DNA of 64,000 nucleotides. Source: Catenaria anguillulae PL171 (taxonomy: Eukaryota; Blastocladiomycota; Blastocladiomycetes; Blastocladiales; Catenariaceae). A model generated the notes under the pieces. The model was not told the DNA's origin, made no database searches, and saw only the letters and a list, made by a program, of their open reading frames with translations. This document shows, piece by piece, positions 50,727-62,142 of the stretch (the first letter of the stretch is position 1; the number at the start of each line of letters is the position of its first letter). Both the position numbers and the translations under genes were made by a program. The stretch lies in assembly GCA_002102555.1 (NCBI GenBank), contig MCFL01000040.1, positions 62,001 to 126,000 on the forward strand, given 5' to 3'.

Positions 50727-53700
50727 CTTTGGCTGATGAGGATGAGTCTTTTGGGGAGCCGGCTATGGGAACTGAGTGGAGCGGGCTGGAATGAGGACGC
50801 TTGGGTTGTTCTTGTGTATGTCTTTTGCTGGGCATCAATTGCATGAAGTAAAGCTTCAATGGATTTCGCACAAAAGCATACTCGTAGTTTCATGCGTGAT
50901 TTCTCATATACATATTGAAAACGCGCAAAGAGCGAGGCGAATGTGCGAATGGCGTGTGGGCTGCGACCACCCGAGAAGCAGCGAGAATCGACCTGAATTG
51001 GAAAAGTTGCCAACAGCGCCAAACAGACAGCGTATATCCACCTTGAATCGCCGCTTGACCATCGCATATCCATCACAAGCAAACACTCATTCACCGCAAA
51101 TGGTAAATACACAAAGTGGGAGCTCACTGGCAGTCGGCAAAACCGACTTGGCTTCCCCTGCGCCGACACCAAACTGATCCAACTTGCCACTCGCGTCACA
51201 CCCATTGCCAAGCTCATGCCCCAACAACAACTCGCGCACATGCTTGGACAAACGCAAACCGAACCGCCCATGACATACTGGCATACGACCCACCGGCATC
51301 AGCACATGCTGCAACAACAATCAAATGGTCATTCTCTATCAACTCGAGTGCATCTTGACCGTGGCATCCGACTCGGAACAACTTGCATTGAAAGGCTGGT
51401 GGCACGTGGAAAGGCACAATCGACGACAGAAGCGTTCCGAGAGTGCCAAAAGAGAAGCGAGGCTGCACTTTTGCATGCTGAGCGAGAGCGAGTTTCCGGG
51501 ACATAATGGGTGCTCGTCAGGAGGCGAGCTGAGGCGGGGACGAATGGGCTGGCACTAGACTGGCATGGCTTGCGCGGAAGTTGCGCATTTCCACAGGCGC
51601 GGCGGTTACCTCAAGACTATCGCCGAGGTTGGCGAGTCCCTCTGGGCCGCACGGGGCACATTATTAGGAGGTCAGGGCCATACGGGGCACATAGGAGGAG
51701 GAGGGATGCCGGCGTCGTTGAGCAGAGTGTGGGTGGAGTGGTGATCAACGACCGAAGCCAACGGGGGAATCGGCAACGGCAGGCCCAAGTGTCGAAAAAA
51801 GAGTGCGTTGGAGGCTAGAGGAGCGAGTGCGCAGAGTGTGGTCAGGTCCGGTGGTGAGTGTTCATGGTGTGATTTGATTGAAATTCACTATTTAAATGAA
51901 TCCGGATCGATGCCGGCGCTCGATCGATCCATCTGCGACCCGGGTTCGCTCGCTCAACGCTGGATCTATGTTGGGCTTGCGACGTGACGACGCGATATAT
52001 CGATCGAGCCCGGCCATGGTCATTGCCGTGGTCATCGAGATGACACGCACCCATCCCATGGTAAATGACCATTCGCAGGCTGAGGTTATCGACTGCCCGG
52101 CTGTGCTAGTGCATGGGATCATTTCTGTGAAGGCACGTGTGGACTCTGTCGTAGAAAACGCGTGTGACATGCAACGGCTTGAATCGGTCCATCGTGCATG
52201 CTGCCAGTGGGCGAGCCACGGCAGCCGCTGAATGTGCAGGTGCAGATGCAACATCCCATGTCTGTCTTTGCCGTTGGACCATGTAGACCACTGTCAGCCA
52301 ACTGCAGGGTGACTCTGGCGACGGCCATGGCGATGGCGATGGCGATGGTTTGGTGACGGAGCGGACGGCGGTATCGCTGCATTCACCGTGTCGGCACATG
52401 TACATTGCAGTCGATTGTAAATTCTTGGGCTGAATGAGAGCCGTCATGATGATCGGGCATATGTTGTCACATTGAATGCATTTCTTGTCCAACTCGCCTG
52501 GCCATCGGGCGTGTATGCTGCACAAGCAGACGGACGCGCGCGTTCGATCGGCGGGCCATGTTTGTGTATTTCACAATAGTTCCATGATAATTCCACCTCG
52601 ATTCCACCGGCAATCCCACGATGACCAATGTCCATCTGTTCCATCTGTTTCAATTGCAATTGCGACTATATTAATTGCGACCGTGATGATCGCAACGGCC
52701 ATGAATGCCATGAATTCGAAGAGCCAGGAGCAATGGCAATCTCGGCAGCGGCAAAATGCAGCCATATGGTCGACCTCGAGTGGATCGCTAGCGAGGGTGC
52801 GTGCAAGAGTATGTAGCCCTTCAAGTTGCGAGAGAGAGTCGGTCACGGATTCTGTGTCTTGAAACGAGGTGTTTGCCCGCGGTGTATATGAAGGTTTGTA
52901 CTTGGATGTTGCTTGCTTTACATGAACTTTGACTGTTGCTTGCAAATGAATGAAAGAGCCAGATATAGAGAGACGAGAGGGTGGAGGTTTACCTTGCAGC
53001 CAGATGGGGAAAACAAAGCAATACGTACATTTGCATACGCGGTCTCTTTGACGGCAAAACAAAAAAGCGGATCGGATCAAAGTGAACGATCGGTATCTTG
53101 AGAACACTGACTCGGTCCGTTTTTTTTGACCTTGTTGCCTGTTTTGAAGTCTCAATAAAGAAAAACAGCTGTGCGATCGAGAATCGTCTCTTCTCGCATC
53201 GTGTCGCTGAATGCAAACATCGCAAACGCGGCAGTCAATCTCTCTCAGTGATGCCACAGAGTGTCTTCCAATCATCCAAACGCCTGTGGGAACAATGGTC
53301 AAGTCCATTTGTTAACCCGAGGAAGCCAGAGAGTCCATTTGTCAATAAAGAACATGTGCAAATGAGCGACATATAGAGCAATTATCGAGAGAAAGAGATA
53401 AGAACTAAAGGAAGTAGACAATCGCGGTCAAGCACAACACGTCATACATGTGAATACTGTAAAGGGAAGGAAAAGAGGGAGAGCAGGGCCGGGGCAAAGA
53501 TGAGCAGAACTTAACGGAACTCCACCACCACACCACACCGATTTCATCCAGAGGCAATGCAGCACAGGAACCAATCGCGGGCAAAACACACGAGAGGCTC
53601 CAAATGAAGCAAAAACCGCCTTCAAACCAGCGTGCGTGCGAGTGAAAAAAAGTGAGGTGTGTGTAGGGGGAAAGGGGGGAGAAAGAGGAAGAGGAAGAGG

Positions 53701-53834
53701 AATGAATCAAGCACCAAAGTGAACTGGGGAAGATCGTGGCAGACGGACGGACACCTGGACTGCGGGACAGCACACAGTCACTGATGCTCTGAAGCTACAG
53801 CTTTGTCGTGGACGGAAAACAAGTGTTGCTGGAA
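50727..53834. other. Long region without a supported gene
   Basis: About 3.1 kb. It contains a near-tandem repeat at about 51645-51700 (two units sharing 'ACGGGGCACAT'), a (GGCGAT)n tract at about 52322-52350, a GAAGAG-rich tract near 53680, and, on the minus strand near 53050-53120, a short similarity to plus-strand 56960-57030 upstream of the intact family gene. Long minus-strand openness at 52.6-53.3 kb looks compositional. Nothing else was recognised. Confidence 0.4.
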
Positions 53835-56096
53835 TCATCTGGTCCAGTGCACAAGGCGGTACCATGCCGTTTGCCTGCGGGCAAACTCGGCGGAATGGGC
53901 TTGGAACAGCGCAGGCCAGTACAATTGGGCCGTGTCGCCAGTGACCCACGCGTACACGCTGTACTCATCACTCCTGATGCTGAAGCCGGTTGAGCAGCAC
54001 GTTGGGGACGTGGACAACATGGCCACCACGGCGGGTGCCAGCCCAACATCGACGACGACCTGGCGGCTGCCAGTGCTGTTGCCGTTACTATCCGTAGCGA
54101 CGGTCGCGTTCGCGTTGTCTGCGGCGGCGGTGGAACCAGAGATGGCGGCGGGAACATACATGGCCTCGAGCTCGGCCAAGATTGACAGCGCAATGTACCG
54201 TCGCTCGCTGCAATCACCACCGCCACCAACCATTCCACCTTGGCGTTGGTCAAGTTTGCCAACGTGTAAGCCGCCGCTGCCGTCGCCTCCGGCAGCACCG
54301 CCTCCCACTCCCTCGACCTGCGCCCTGAGCGCCCCGAAGAAGACATGGTAATCCAAGTAAAACTCTCCAACAGGCATCGTATCGTGGGTCGCCCGGCCAG
54401 CAGCAACGACCAGTGCCGGGTCGATCATGGGAATCCCGTCGTCCATCCGCCCCGAATGCCACACCATCAGACCCATCAGCACGTGCCCAGCCTCGAGCTT
54501 GCTCAATGACCCGCTAAACGTGGTCGTCGCCTTGATGCGTAGGCGCTCGAGTGGGTTGGCGCATCGACGGGCACCCGTCCTTCGATCACACATGGATGCC
54601 CACTTGCGGGCAAGGGGCATCGTTTCGGGCTATCGACTCGTCGGCGGCGATTCGCGCTTGTGACCGCCGAGCTCGCGCATGGCAGCAAACGTATCGCGGA
54701 TCATGTCGCACGTTTTTTTTCGGCGGTGTGGCAGGCGCGGGTTCGGCATTTGTGTGGATGGCCGGGGACTTGTCGGGCTTGCCAAGCAGGCGCCTTGCAG
54801 CACCCTTGACGATCGCCAGCAATCCACCTCGGCCACGGCGGCGGCTGGCACCCCCAACGTCGACGTTCGCGGCAACCGACTCGGGCTCACCTCCGTTCCC
54901 TGAATCACGACGCTCATGGTCATTCCGTGCCGCCATTGTTTTCTCTTTGGGTGCATGCTCGGGAACAGACCCAACATTCACCGGCGCTGGAGTCGGCCCG
55001 TTGGGTTGTGCAATGTTGGTTGCGGCGGCTGGGCGGGATACCAACTCCCGCACCGGCACTGGCGCCATCGGCACGGCGGCGTACACGAGCTTATCGACAA
55101 TACCGCCGACCTCTTGCGAAACCGAAACCGAAACCAATGGCGACGTGACTGGGATCGTGCGACTGGCGGCGACTGTCGGGTTCGGATCCAACTCTTGTTC
55201 ATGCACCAATCCCACTGACCCGGGCGTGGACGAGACTTCTTGTGCCGCGCGACCCAATCCCGTACCCAGCTCGATCCAACCAGCTGGTGCATTGACATGC
55301 TTGTCAGCGACAGCATGGTCCTCGCCGTCCACGTGACCGCGGCCAAAGTTGACACCCTTGCTATCACCGTCGGGACGCATGACTGGCGTCTGCTGCTCTT
55401 GTGCCGCCGCTCCGTCATTCTTGATTTCGCCACTGTCACTTTCGGTTCCCGTCATGGTAGTACTCGTGCTGCTCCTGATGCGATTGTGCTCGACCAAGTC
55501 TCCGGCAAACTCGTCCATCGTTGTTGCCAAGCCCACCACCACCGAGGAACCGCTCGGCATTCCCGTTTCCTTCGGCTCGACATTGTGACACGCCATAGCG
55601 GCACCAACTGTGGCTGTCGTCGTGCTACCGGTGCGCGTGTACGCGGTGGATTCGGGCTCGCTTGCAACCCATTCGCCAGCCTCTTGGTGCAACTTGTGCG
55701 TCACGGCTTCACCGTTGTTGGGCGCACTCTCAACTTTGTAGGCCCCGACCTCGGAATCGGCACGCTTGCTCTCCATCATCCCGGAATCGTTGCAAAAGTA
55801 CGTATGCGCATCCAGGTTATCGTGCTCAGCATGCATGGCATGAAGGTCGTCGGCCGCCATTTGTCGCAGCCTTGTTTCCTCACGAGCCAAGCGGCGACGC
55901 TCCTCCCGATCGTGCGCTTGACCTTGATTGACTGCCAAAAGGCCAAGTCGATCTCGTTCTGTTCTTTGTCGGCGCGGATCAAGACTTCAAGCTCCTTTTC
56001 CGTCGCCAGAACCATCGGCTGGGTTTCGACCCAATGCTGCTGCACGTGCACGGCCGCCAAAACGGCAAGGATGTAGTGCTTGGTGCTGGCTTCCAT
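53835..56096 (-). pseudogene. GLALWL-family gene (M type), two frame breaks
   Basis: An ATG at 56096 starts 'MEASTKHYILAVLAAVHV'. One base is missing near 55902 (CTCCTCCCG against CTCCCTCCCG in the 26-kb copy). The next frame is open for about 1.2 kb through 'YFCNDSGMMESKRADSEVG', 'VPEHAPKEKTMAARNDHERR' and the basic segment 'LLAIVKGAARRLLGKPDKS'. An eight-T run at about 54713-54720 (four bases longer than in the 14-kb fragment) shifts frame again. The final frame carries 'WASMCDRRTGARRC', 'LEAGHVLMGLMVW', 'DCSERRYIALSILAELEAMY' and 'QLYWPALFQAHSAEFARRQT' to a stop at 53835. Block 5 is divergent from other members. This is the longest M-type copy and the reference for fragments at 14 and 19 kb. 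Confidence 0.8.
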
Positions 56097-56109
56097 GTTT
56101 TCGTGAGCC

Positions 56110-56675
56110 TTTTGCTTCGAATTGAGTGGCGCGGATTGCCTTGGTGCGAAACTAGGACGACGGCAGCCGGAAACAGTCGAGAGTCGAGTTTGTGTTTATG
56201 TGGCACGGGTGATTGCTTGCAGCTTGGTTGTGATTTCTCTAACGCGACATTCACCGGATACACTTTTGCTTGCTGGCAGTCTGGGCCCTCAGCCTACCTA
56301 GCTAATCCCATTCACAAGCTGGGACCGTCAGTCTTGATGTCAGCTGTGCCGGTAAATAGTGTCGCGCGTTTCATCCCAAGAAGGCGAGAACCGAGAGAAT
56401 GGTGGCATACATACGAAAATGATGCGACTCGCTTTGATCTTGTTACGCACAGATCTGATCTGAATGTACCCACAGTCGAATCGAATGGAATGACGCAAGC
56501 TTGAATCTCCGCGAGGCAGATACGCTAACTCGGACTGGATGCCTTTGGTTTCTGTGCGTTGCGTGAGTGCGAAACACTTTGAGATTCGAAAGTGGCCAGA
56601 CTGTTGCGTGCGCGCGATGAGTTGACTGCGCGGATTGAAGTGGCAAATCGTGTCAGGGGGTTCTGAGTTTGGATG
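56110..56675. repeat. M-type family upstream flank, copy 3
   Basis: Nearly identical to 26560-27125 for about 0.56 kb, then diverges. It lies directly upstream of the ATG at 56096. Confidence 0.85.
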
Positions 56676-57661
56676 AGGTGTGTGAGGTACAGATTTTGTA
56701 TGGTTCGCTGTGAAATTGCGTGAGCGTTTGGTTGCATTTACTTGGATATGACCGTTGATATGTTGTTGCTGGATCTTGAAGAGAATTCTCTCAGTGACAA
56801 GTGTTGGCTGCACGTTCGCGATGTTTGCGTTCAGCAACACGTTCGACTGTTGACTAGTTGAGGTGTGCATGCCCGTCGCTTTTCGATCGCCCATCCGATG
56901 GCCGGTTGGTTTGTATCGCAATTGCAATCGAAAATGTACAAAAAGAGAAAAACTTTCAAAGCACCGATAAGGTTCTCAAGGTACCGATCTTTAACATTGA
57001 TCCGATCCGTTCTTTTCCTTGGTCATACTGGGAGCAAAACTACATATTTGTCTTGCCTCCCCATCGCTGCCCGCGACACACTGACACTCTCACTCTGGCT
57101 CCTGAATTCAGTCAATTTAAGCGTGCCAACGTTAAAGTAATATCAAGCAATCAAGATACAAACCAAAAAACAGCACTCGGCATTCGATACAACGCACACG
57201 CACATTCGGCACACACCAAGTCCTCCAAGCATTTACATTGTCGCGTTCGTCCGCAACAACTGTCCAAATCGGTAGTAGACTACCCCCATCCTTACTCATC
57301 GGTAACTACATCCGAAGGAATCGTTGCGATACCAACCATCCACTGGTGTCATTTCTCGCCAAGGTATGTGCATGCTCTTATTGTTTCGCCGATTCTATCC
57401 TGAGGTGGGTGGGCAAAGGCACTCAAGAACTATGCTCACATTCTTCTCTGTGTCGCACACGCCATGTATAGCCGCCTTGCTGGACTGCCAATTTGCCCAA
57501 GTGCACACATTATTCAGGCTTTCCATTGAAGGGCCCAAACAGACACATTCGCAAGCACGATACTTTTTCGTTCCGAGTCAGTCAGCGTCGCCACACATCA
57601 GCCGTCCCATACATTGGCTCAATCTTGTCAAATCAACTCGTCCAACCCGGCACCTTTTACA
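56676..57661. other. Upstream region of the intact gene at 57662
   Basis: No gene supported. It holds the promoter and 5' UTR of the 671-residue family gene, and the short stretch similar to 53050-53120. Confidence 0.4.
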
Positions 57662-59677
57662 ATGACCGTCCTTGCGCTCCTTGCCGTGTTGGCCACCACC
57701 GCGTACATGTCCCATCCGCCGACCGAAACCCATGGACCCATCGTTCAGGCCGGTGTCGTGAATCGCGTTACTGGCAGTCTGCCAAATGAACGGATCAAGC
57801 CCATGACGGGGACCCAAAGGCGCCGCCTCAGGTGGGAGCAAAAGCAGAAGCAGAAGCAGCAACAGCAAACACAGTCGCAGTCGCAGGTGGTGGACGCTCG
57901 CCTGAGTGTCAGCAACACGCAAGAAAACAAGGTGGAGGCGGTCCCGGATCACAGCAAGCAGGACGACATGTGCACAAACACGATGGAAGCAACGTCGAGT
58001 ACGACCAGGAATGCGGCCAACGCCGCACCAGCCAAACGCGTTGATCATGATGGAGAGCACGAGCAAGTCGCACGCGGCCACGGACGGGCTGCAAGTGAGC
58101 AAGCACAGGCCGTCGAGCAACAAGAGCGTCCAGCCGAATCGGACGTGGCGAGCGACGAAGAGTACAAGAGCGTTGAACATGTGAATCATGTCTGCGCCAA
58201 GAGCTTTGTGCAAGATTGCGAGAATGCGTCCGAGGTCGTCAAGTCGGTGACGAGGGCAGATGGCGGACAGCAATGTGGTACCAAGACCATGTCAACCGTT
58301 GGCTTTCAAGAGCCCATGTCCGAGTACGTGAGGGCATGCGACGAATTCGGGATCGATTTGAAGGCGTCCAAAGCTGAGTCCGTGAAAATGGTTACGGTGG
58401 CGGTTCAACAAGAGGAGATAGTCCCGCAGTCCGGCCACGGCAACAAGATTCCAGTGCGTGCGGAGGCCCCCACGGTTGACAAACCTCAGCTGGCAGCGCC
58501 GCCAAAGAGCGCCGCACGCACACGTGGATTGCGCTCGATTGTTGGCAAGGCCATCAAGACCATGTTTGGGCGCGACAAGTCCAAGCAAGACAAGGTTGGT
58601 GCCGACCATGGACAAGACGAAATCAGCGAACCTACAGAACAACAAAAGACGAAATCGCCGTTGGTTGAAAAACAAGAAATGCAAGATGAGCGTTCGGCGG
58701 GAGCAGCGTACCCTCGATCCGACTCGGGTCACGAAGAAGGCACGGGTGTGGAGCATCCCGCTGCGCCCGCTGCGCCCGCCGCTCAGGAAGCATCCCGCGA
58801 CGGCCACAACCACGGCCAAGCCCACGCTTTGCAGACCATGCCGTCGCACGATGCCGCCGGCCCCGAGGTCGTCCAACGTTCGGGTGGTTCCAAAGGCACC
58901 AAGGCTGCTGCTTATCCAGCGCCAAATCAGTCACGGCCAAAGGCGTCCGTCCGGTCCTTGTGCTTGGCCGACACACCCGACATTGTTCGGGACACATTTG
59001 CCAAAATCCGCAAGATTGGCAGCGTGCGGGCCATGTACCACCCAGTCTCGGCCAGTGGTGCCAACGCCGAGGCCCGGGCCTGGGCCGACAAGTTTGATTC
59101 CGTCACAGGCAGTCGCCTTGGTTCGTCGACGAGAACCATGGCCGCATTCGATCGCTTGCGGCGGGCAGTCAAGCCCAAGTCGGGCACGTCAACCGGCCAG
59201 GGCAAGCTTGAGCAGGTCGGACACTTGCTGGACGGGCTGGCGCTGTGGCTGGAGCGCAGTTTCGGCGGCATCCCGCTGGTCGCCCCGCACCACATTGCGG
59301 CGGTCGGGTGGCGGATGCTGGCGGCCCGACAGTTGGATGAGCCGTCCATGGACCCCATGGACATGCTGGCGGCTCTCGAAGAGCAGGTCAAGGGTGAGGA
59401 GTCGGAGGAGGGCGCCGGTGATTGCATCGAGCGCTGGTGCATTGCGCGGTCGATTTTGACCGAATTGCGGTCATTGTATATGCCGCAAACAGGCATCGAC
59501 TTTGCGCTCGCGTCCGCAGCCGTCGCGCTGCTGTGTTTTCCCAACCAGCCCCGCGCCAGCCCACGCAACCTGCCCGAGGAGCTGGACAAGGACGTCCACC
59601 ACCAAGTGACGGGCGGCGGCCTCGCCATCTTTCGGGACATTCTCACGGCCTTCTACATGCCCGAGCTCGCAAGATGA
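57662..59677 (+). CDS. GLALWL-family protein, uninterrupted, 671 residues, secreted
   Basis: The ATG at 57662 begins 'MTVLALLAVLATTAYMSHPP', a good signal peptide. The frame is open 16 codons upstream but without ATG. A Gln/Lys-rich tract ('KQKQKQQQQTQSQSQ') leads to a long hydrophilic region with Lys/Glu and Ala. The basic segment 'GLRSIVGKAIKTMFGRDKSK' is near residue 290. A Pro/Ala/His linker precedes the domain at about residues 435-670: 'DIVRDTFAKIRKIGSVRAMY', 'WADKFDSVTGSRLGSS', 'GHLLDGLALWLERSFGGIPL', 'AAVGWRMLAARQLD', 'CIERWCIARSILTELRSLY', 'TGIDFALASAAVALLCF', 'LDKDVHHQVTGGGLAIFRDI'. TGA ends it. Best intact example of the family; function unknown. Confidence 0.85.
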   Translation: MTVLALLAVLATTAYMSHPPTETHGPIVQAGVVNRVTGSLPNERIKPMTGTQRRRLRWEQKQKQKQQQQTQSQSQVVDARLSVSNTQENKVEAVPDHSKQDDMCTNTMEATSSTTRNAANAAPAKRVDHDGEHEQVARGHGRAASEQAQAVEQQERPAESDVASDEEYKSVEHVNHVCAKSFVQDCENASEVVKSVTRADGGQQCGTKTMSTVGFQEPMSEYVRACDEFGIDLKASKAESVKMVTVAVQQEEIVPQSGHGNKIPVRAEAPTVDKPQLAAPPKSAARTRGLRSIVGKAIKTMFGRDKSKQDKVGADHGQDEISEPTEQQKTKSPLVEKQEMQDERSAGAAYPRSDSGHEEGTGVEHPAAPAAPAAQEASRDGHNHGQAHALQTMPSHDAAGPEVVQRSGGSKGTKAAAYPAPNQSRPKASVRSLCLADTPDIVRDTFAKIRKIGSVRAMYHPVSASGANAEARAWADKFDSVTGSRLGSSTRTMAAFDRLRRAVKPKSGTSTGQGKLEQVGHLLDGLALWLERSFGGIPLVAPHHIAAVGWRMLAARQLDEPSMDPMDMLAALEEQVKGEESEEGAGDCIERWCIARSILTELRSLYMPQTGIDFALASAAVALLCFPNQPRASPRNLPEELDKDVHHQVTGGGLAIFRDILTAFYMPELAR

Positions 59678-60910
59678 CGGCGAGGCTTTTCGCGGCGTGA
59701 GCTCATGCGCACGGTGGCAACTGATTCTAGCCCGTGGTTTCGGCCCCCGGTGCCACACACTGCAGTGTTACCTTCCTGCAGTTTTGTGGCATGCCGAACC
59801 CATCCATCAACATGCATCATTTGTCGGTCGACGGTCGACGCGGAGGAGTTTGTGTGGTGTTTGTTTCCCATCATTCCTCTTCTTGAATCAGCCGGCCGTC
59901 ATCGGTTGAAAAGGACTTGCCTGTTTTTTTAAATCTTTTCATCATTTGCTTCCTTTCATTGTCGTTTTGTTTGTTTTTTGCTTTGAAGGAGATGCTCTTG
60001 GCCATCCTTCTTCGTGTGGTTAGTCCGCGATTGGGTGCTTGTGGCTCTCTGGATGTCGCCTTTTCAATATGATCGATCATGTTTCGACACGGCATATTAT
60101 ATTAATAGACAGCATTTCCATTTTCCTGTCTATTGCTATTGCTTTCCATTTCGGTACGGTTAATATTTCGTGGGATTCATCGACAGCGCTTTGACATGCA
60201 GCTAGGCACACGTCTCGCGTTTCTTGGAGCCTTGGATGGAGGGAGGTGAAGAACAAAATGCTCCATTCTGGAAGGCTGCGACACGTGATCCATATCCTTC
60301 CAAAGTCTTCCATATGCCAGCTAAAGCTTCCCTTTTCATCATGATCTCTCACCTTGGCGAGAAACCGCGAAACCGCGCCGGCCCCCGACTTGCCACCGTC
60401 AAGGCACCGGCCGCCCTGTCCTGGGCCCACGGCCCGCCTGCTCTCGCTGCCGCCTGCCCGCCGTCCCGCCGACCAGACCCTTCGCCGCTTCGCTGCTTGC
60501 GCGCGACGATTTGACATCGAACCCGTGGTCCTCACGTTTGGCCCCCTCCTCAAGGGCTACTTCACGCGGCCCATGCAATGCGCATCAAAAACCTTGTGGA
60601 CAACTGCGCCCAGTCCTTCTTTCGCCGCCTGTCACGACCGCCCGTGCCAGTGTTGACTCTTGTTGGAACATCGGAGACGGTGTCTCGCATCGGTTACCGT
60701 TTGTAATTCGTTCATTGAGCTCTCTTTGCAAGACAACATCTATGCACTCCTTTCGTTGCTATTGCCACTCCATGCATTGCTCGCCATAACCACACCGCCT
60801 CGTTCCTTACAGTTTGTCTTGCCTTAAAACCCCACGACCCGGTACCATGGCTCACCTCAACGCACACTGGACCCGATTCATCAACTTGGTGACGGAGACA
60901 CCCGCCCCCC
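59678..60910. other. Spacer with possible coding fragments
   Basis: 59.7-60.2 kb is T-rich and probably 3' UTR. At about 60500-60700 the plus strand has protein-like but frame-ambiguous stretches ('MRIKNLVDNCAQSFFRR'). An ATG at 60847 ('MAHLNAHWTRFINLVTETP') might begin the next gene, but it runs into TAA at 60916 in its own frame. Confidence 0.35.
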
Positions 60911-62142
60911 GTAGCTAAGGTAAGTCAAGAAGGGGCCAATGCCTTTGCGTCAACGCTCACCGCCTCCGGCGTCACCAACGTCATCGAGTTTTCCGCGCGC
61001 GCCGTCGCCAGTCTCATCCAAAACGAGCGGCGGAGCCAAACCAACGCCGCCAACGCCCAACATGACGCCCAGCCGCGCGAATCCGCGGCACAGCAACAAG
61101 TACACCAATTGCAGCAGCAAGTCCAGAACTTCGAGACGGCGCTCGCCCAAACTCGCGACAGGCTGGATCGAGCCCAAGACGAGCTGTCCGCCGTCAACGC
61201 TGACCTCCGAGAGGCGAACAAGTCGTACCAGGGACTTCTCGCCAAGTCCATGCAGGCCGCCGGTACAATTGCCACCGCCCAGGCGCCCGAGGCACTGGCG
61301 GTACCGACCCCCACGCTGCAACCAACAGAAAAGCAGTCCGAGTCTCCGTATTGTGATCGCTCCACAATATCTCTAGCGACCGACCTTCAGTCAAGCCGGA
61401 CTATCTCAGCATCCCGTGCCTCAATCGGCCGCGTCCGTTGGTAATCCAAATGTCACCGCGCGGCCTTCCATTGCCCACCCCAATGACACAATGCCGTCTG
61501 AGGCTGTGGATGTGACCACGACACACGCAATCGCTCCACAACCGAAGCCTGGCCGAAAGTTCTCCAACCTTGGTGATGCGATTGCCACCATGACGCCAGA
61601 TCAGGTCAGTCAAGCCGTCCAGTCGTCCAAGCGCTCCCTGGAAGAGGTGCAAATGCCGCCTGCGCCTCTAAAGAAGTCGCGCAAGAACGAGCCCGAGTTT
61701 GATGGAGACATCGTCATCGATAAGAACGAGGCGAGCAAGTGGGATGGTGACGTGTCCAGGCATATCCGCGCCCGGCTCGTTGCCATGCTTCCAACGGACT
61801 TTAACTCGGCGGTGCGGGTACTGTATTTGGTGTCTGGGGTCCAAGGAAGGGTACTTGACCATGACAACGGTATGTATGTTTGCCACACTGTTTTGGTTTG
61901 GTTTATCATTCATCCACTCATATTCAACTGCACTCGTACAGTTCTCCATGTTGCCGGACCGAGCCAAGGTGGTATTGCAAGAGCGCAAGGTCTCTGCTGT
62001 CCAATCTGCGCTAGCTCAGAAGGAATTCCAGCCCGCCGTCAAGGACCTGGATGGCGCCATCTGCGCCACCAATTCCGTTTTCCTCACATTCTCTGCGGCC
62101 CAAGACCGGCAAGACGACTGGCCTGTGGCCCGGGCTTGCTGA
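60911..62142 (+). CDS. Coiled-coil protein, multi-exon, 5' end uncertain
   Basis: The first supported segment (60911-61347) reads 'VAKVSQEGANAFASTL', 'IEFSARAVASLIQNERR', and a Gln-rich coiled coil ('QQVHQLQQQVQNFETALAQT', 'RLDRAQDELSAVNADL'). A phase-compatible 43-nt intron 61348-61390 leads to 'LSQHPVPQSAASVGNPN' and 'KFSNLGDAIATMTPDQVSQA', a basic patch 'PLKKSRKNEP', and 'FNSAVRVLYLVSG'. A second intron ends at 61941 (CGTACAG), with a donor probably at 61878. The last exon reads 'MLPDRAKVVLQERKVSAVQS' to TGA at 62142. The start codon could be the ATG at 60847 if a frame change or short intron lies near 60890-60919. Family not identified; oligomerisation through the coiled coil is likely. 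Confidence 0.5.

Noticed and set aside
52571-53308. Long minus-strand open frame (about 245 codons)
   Set aside because: It spans low-complexity and repeat-like DNA, has no paralog, domain or sensible composition (many Cys/His/Arg from simple tracts), and no supporting splice or promoter signals.
60911-61200. Homology between the coiled-coil gene at 60.9 kb and the gene at 34.1 kb
   Set aside because: Both contain 'VAKVS' near the start followed by a helical stretch, but the rest does not align convincingly by eye. Too weak to claim.
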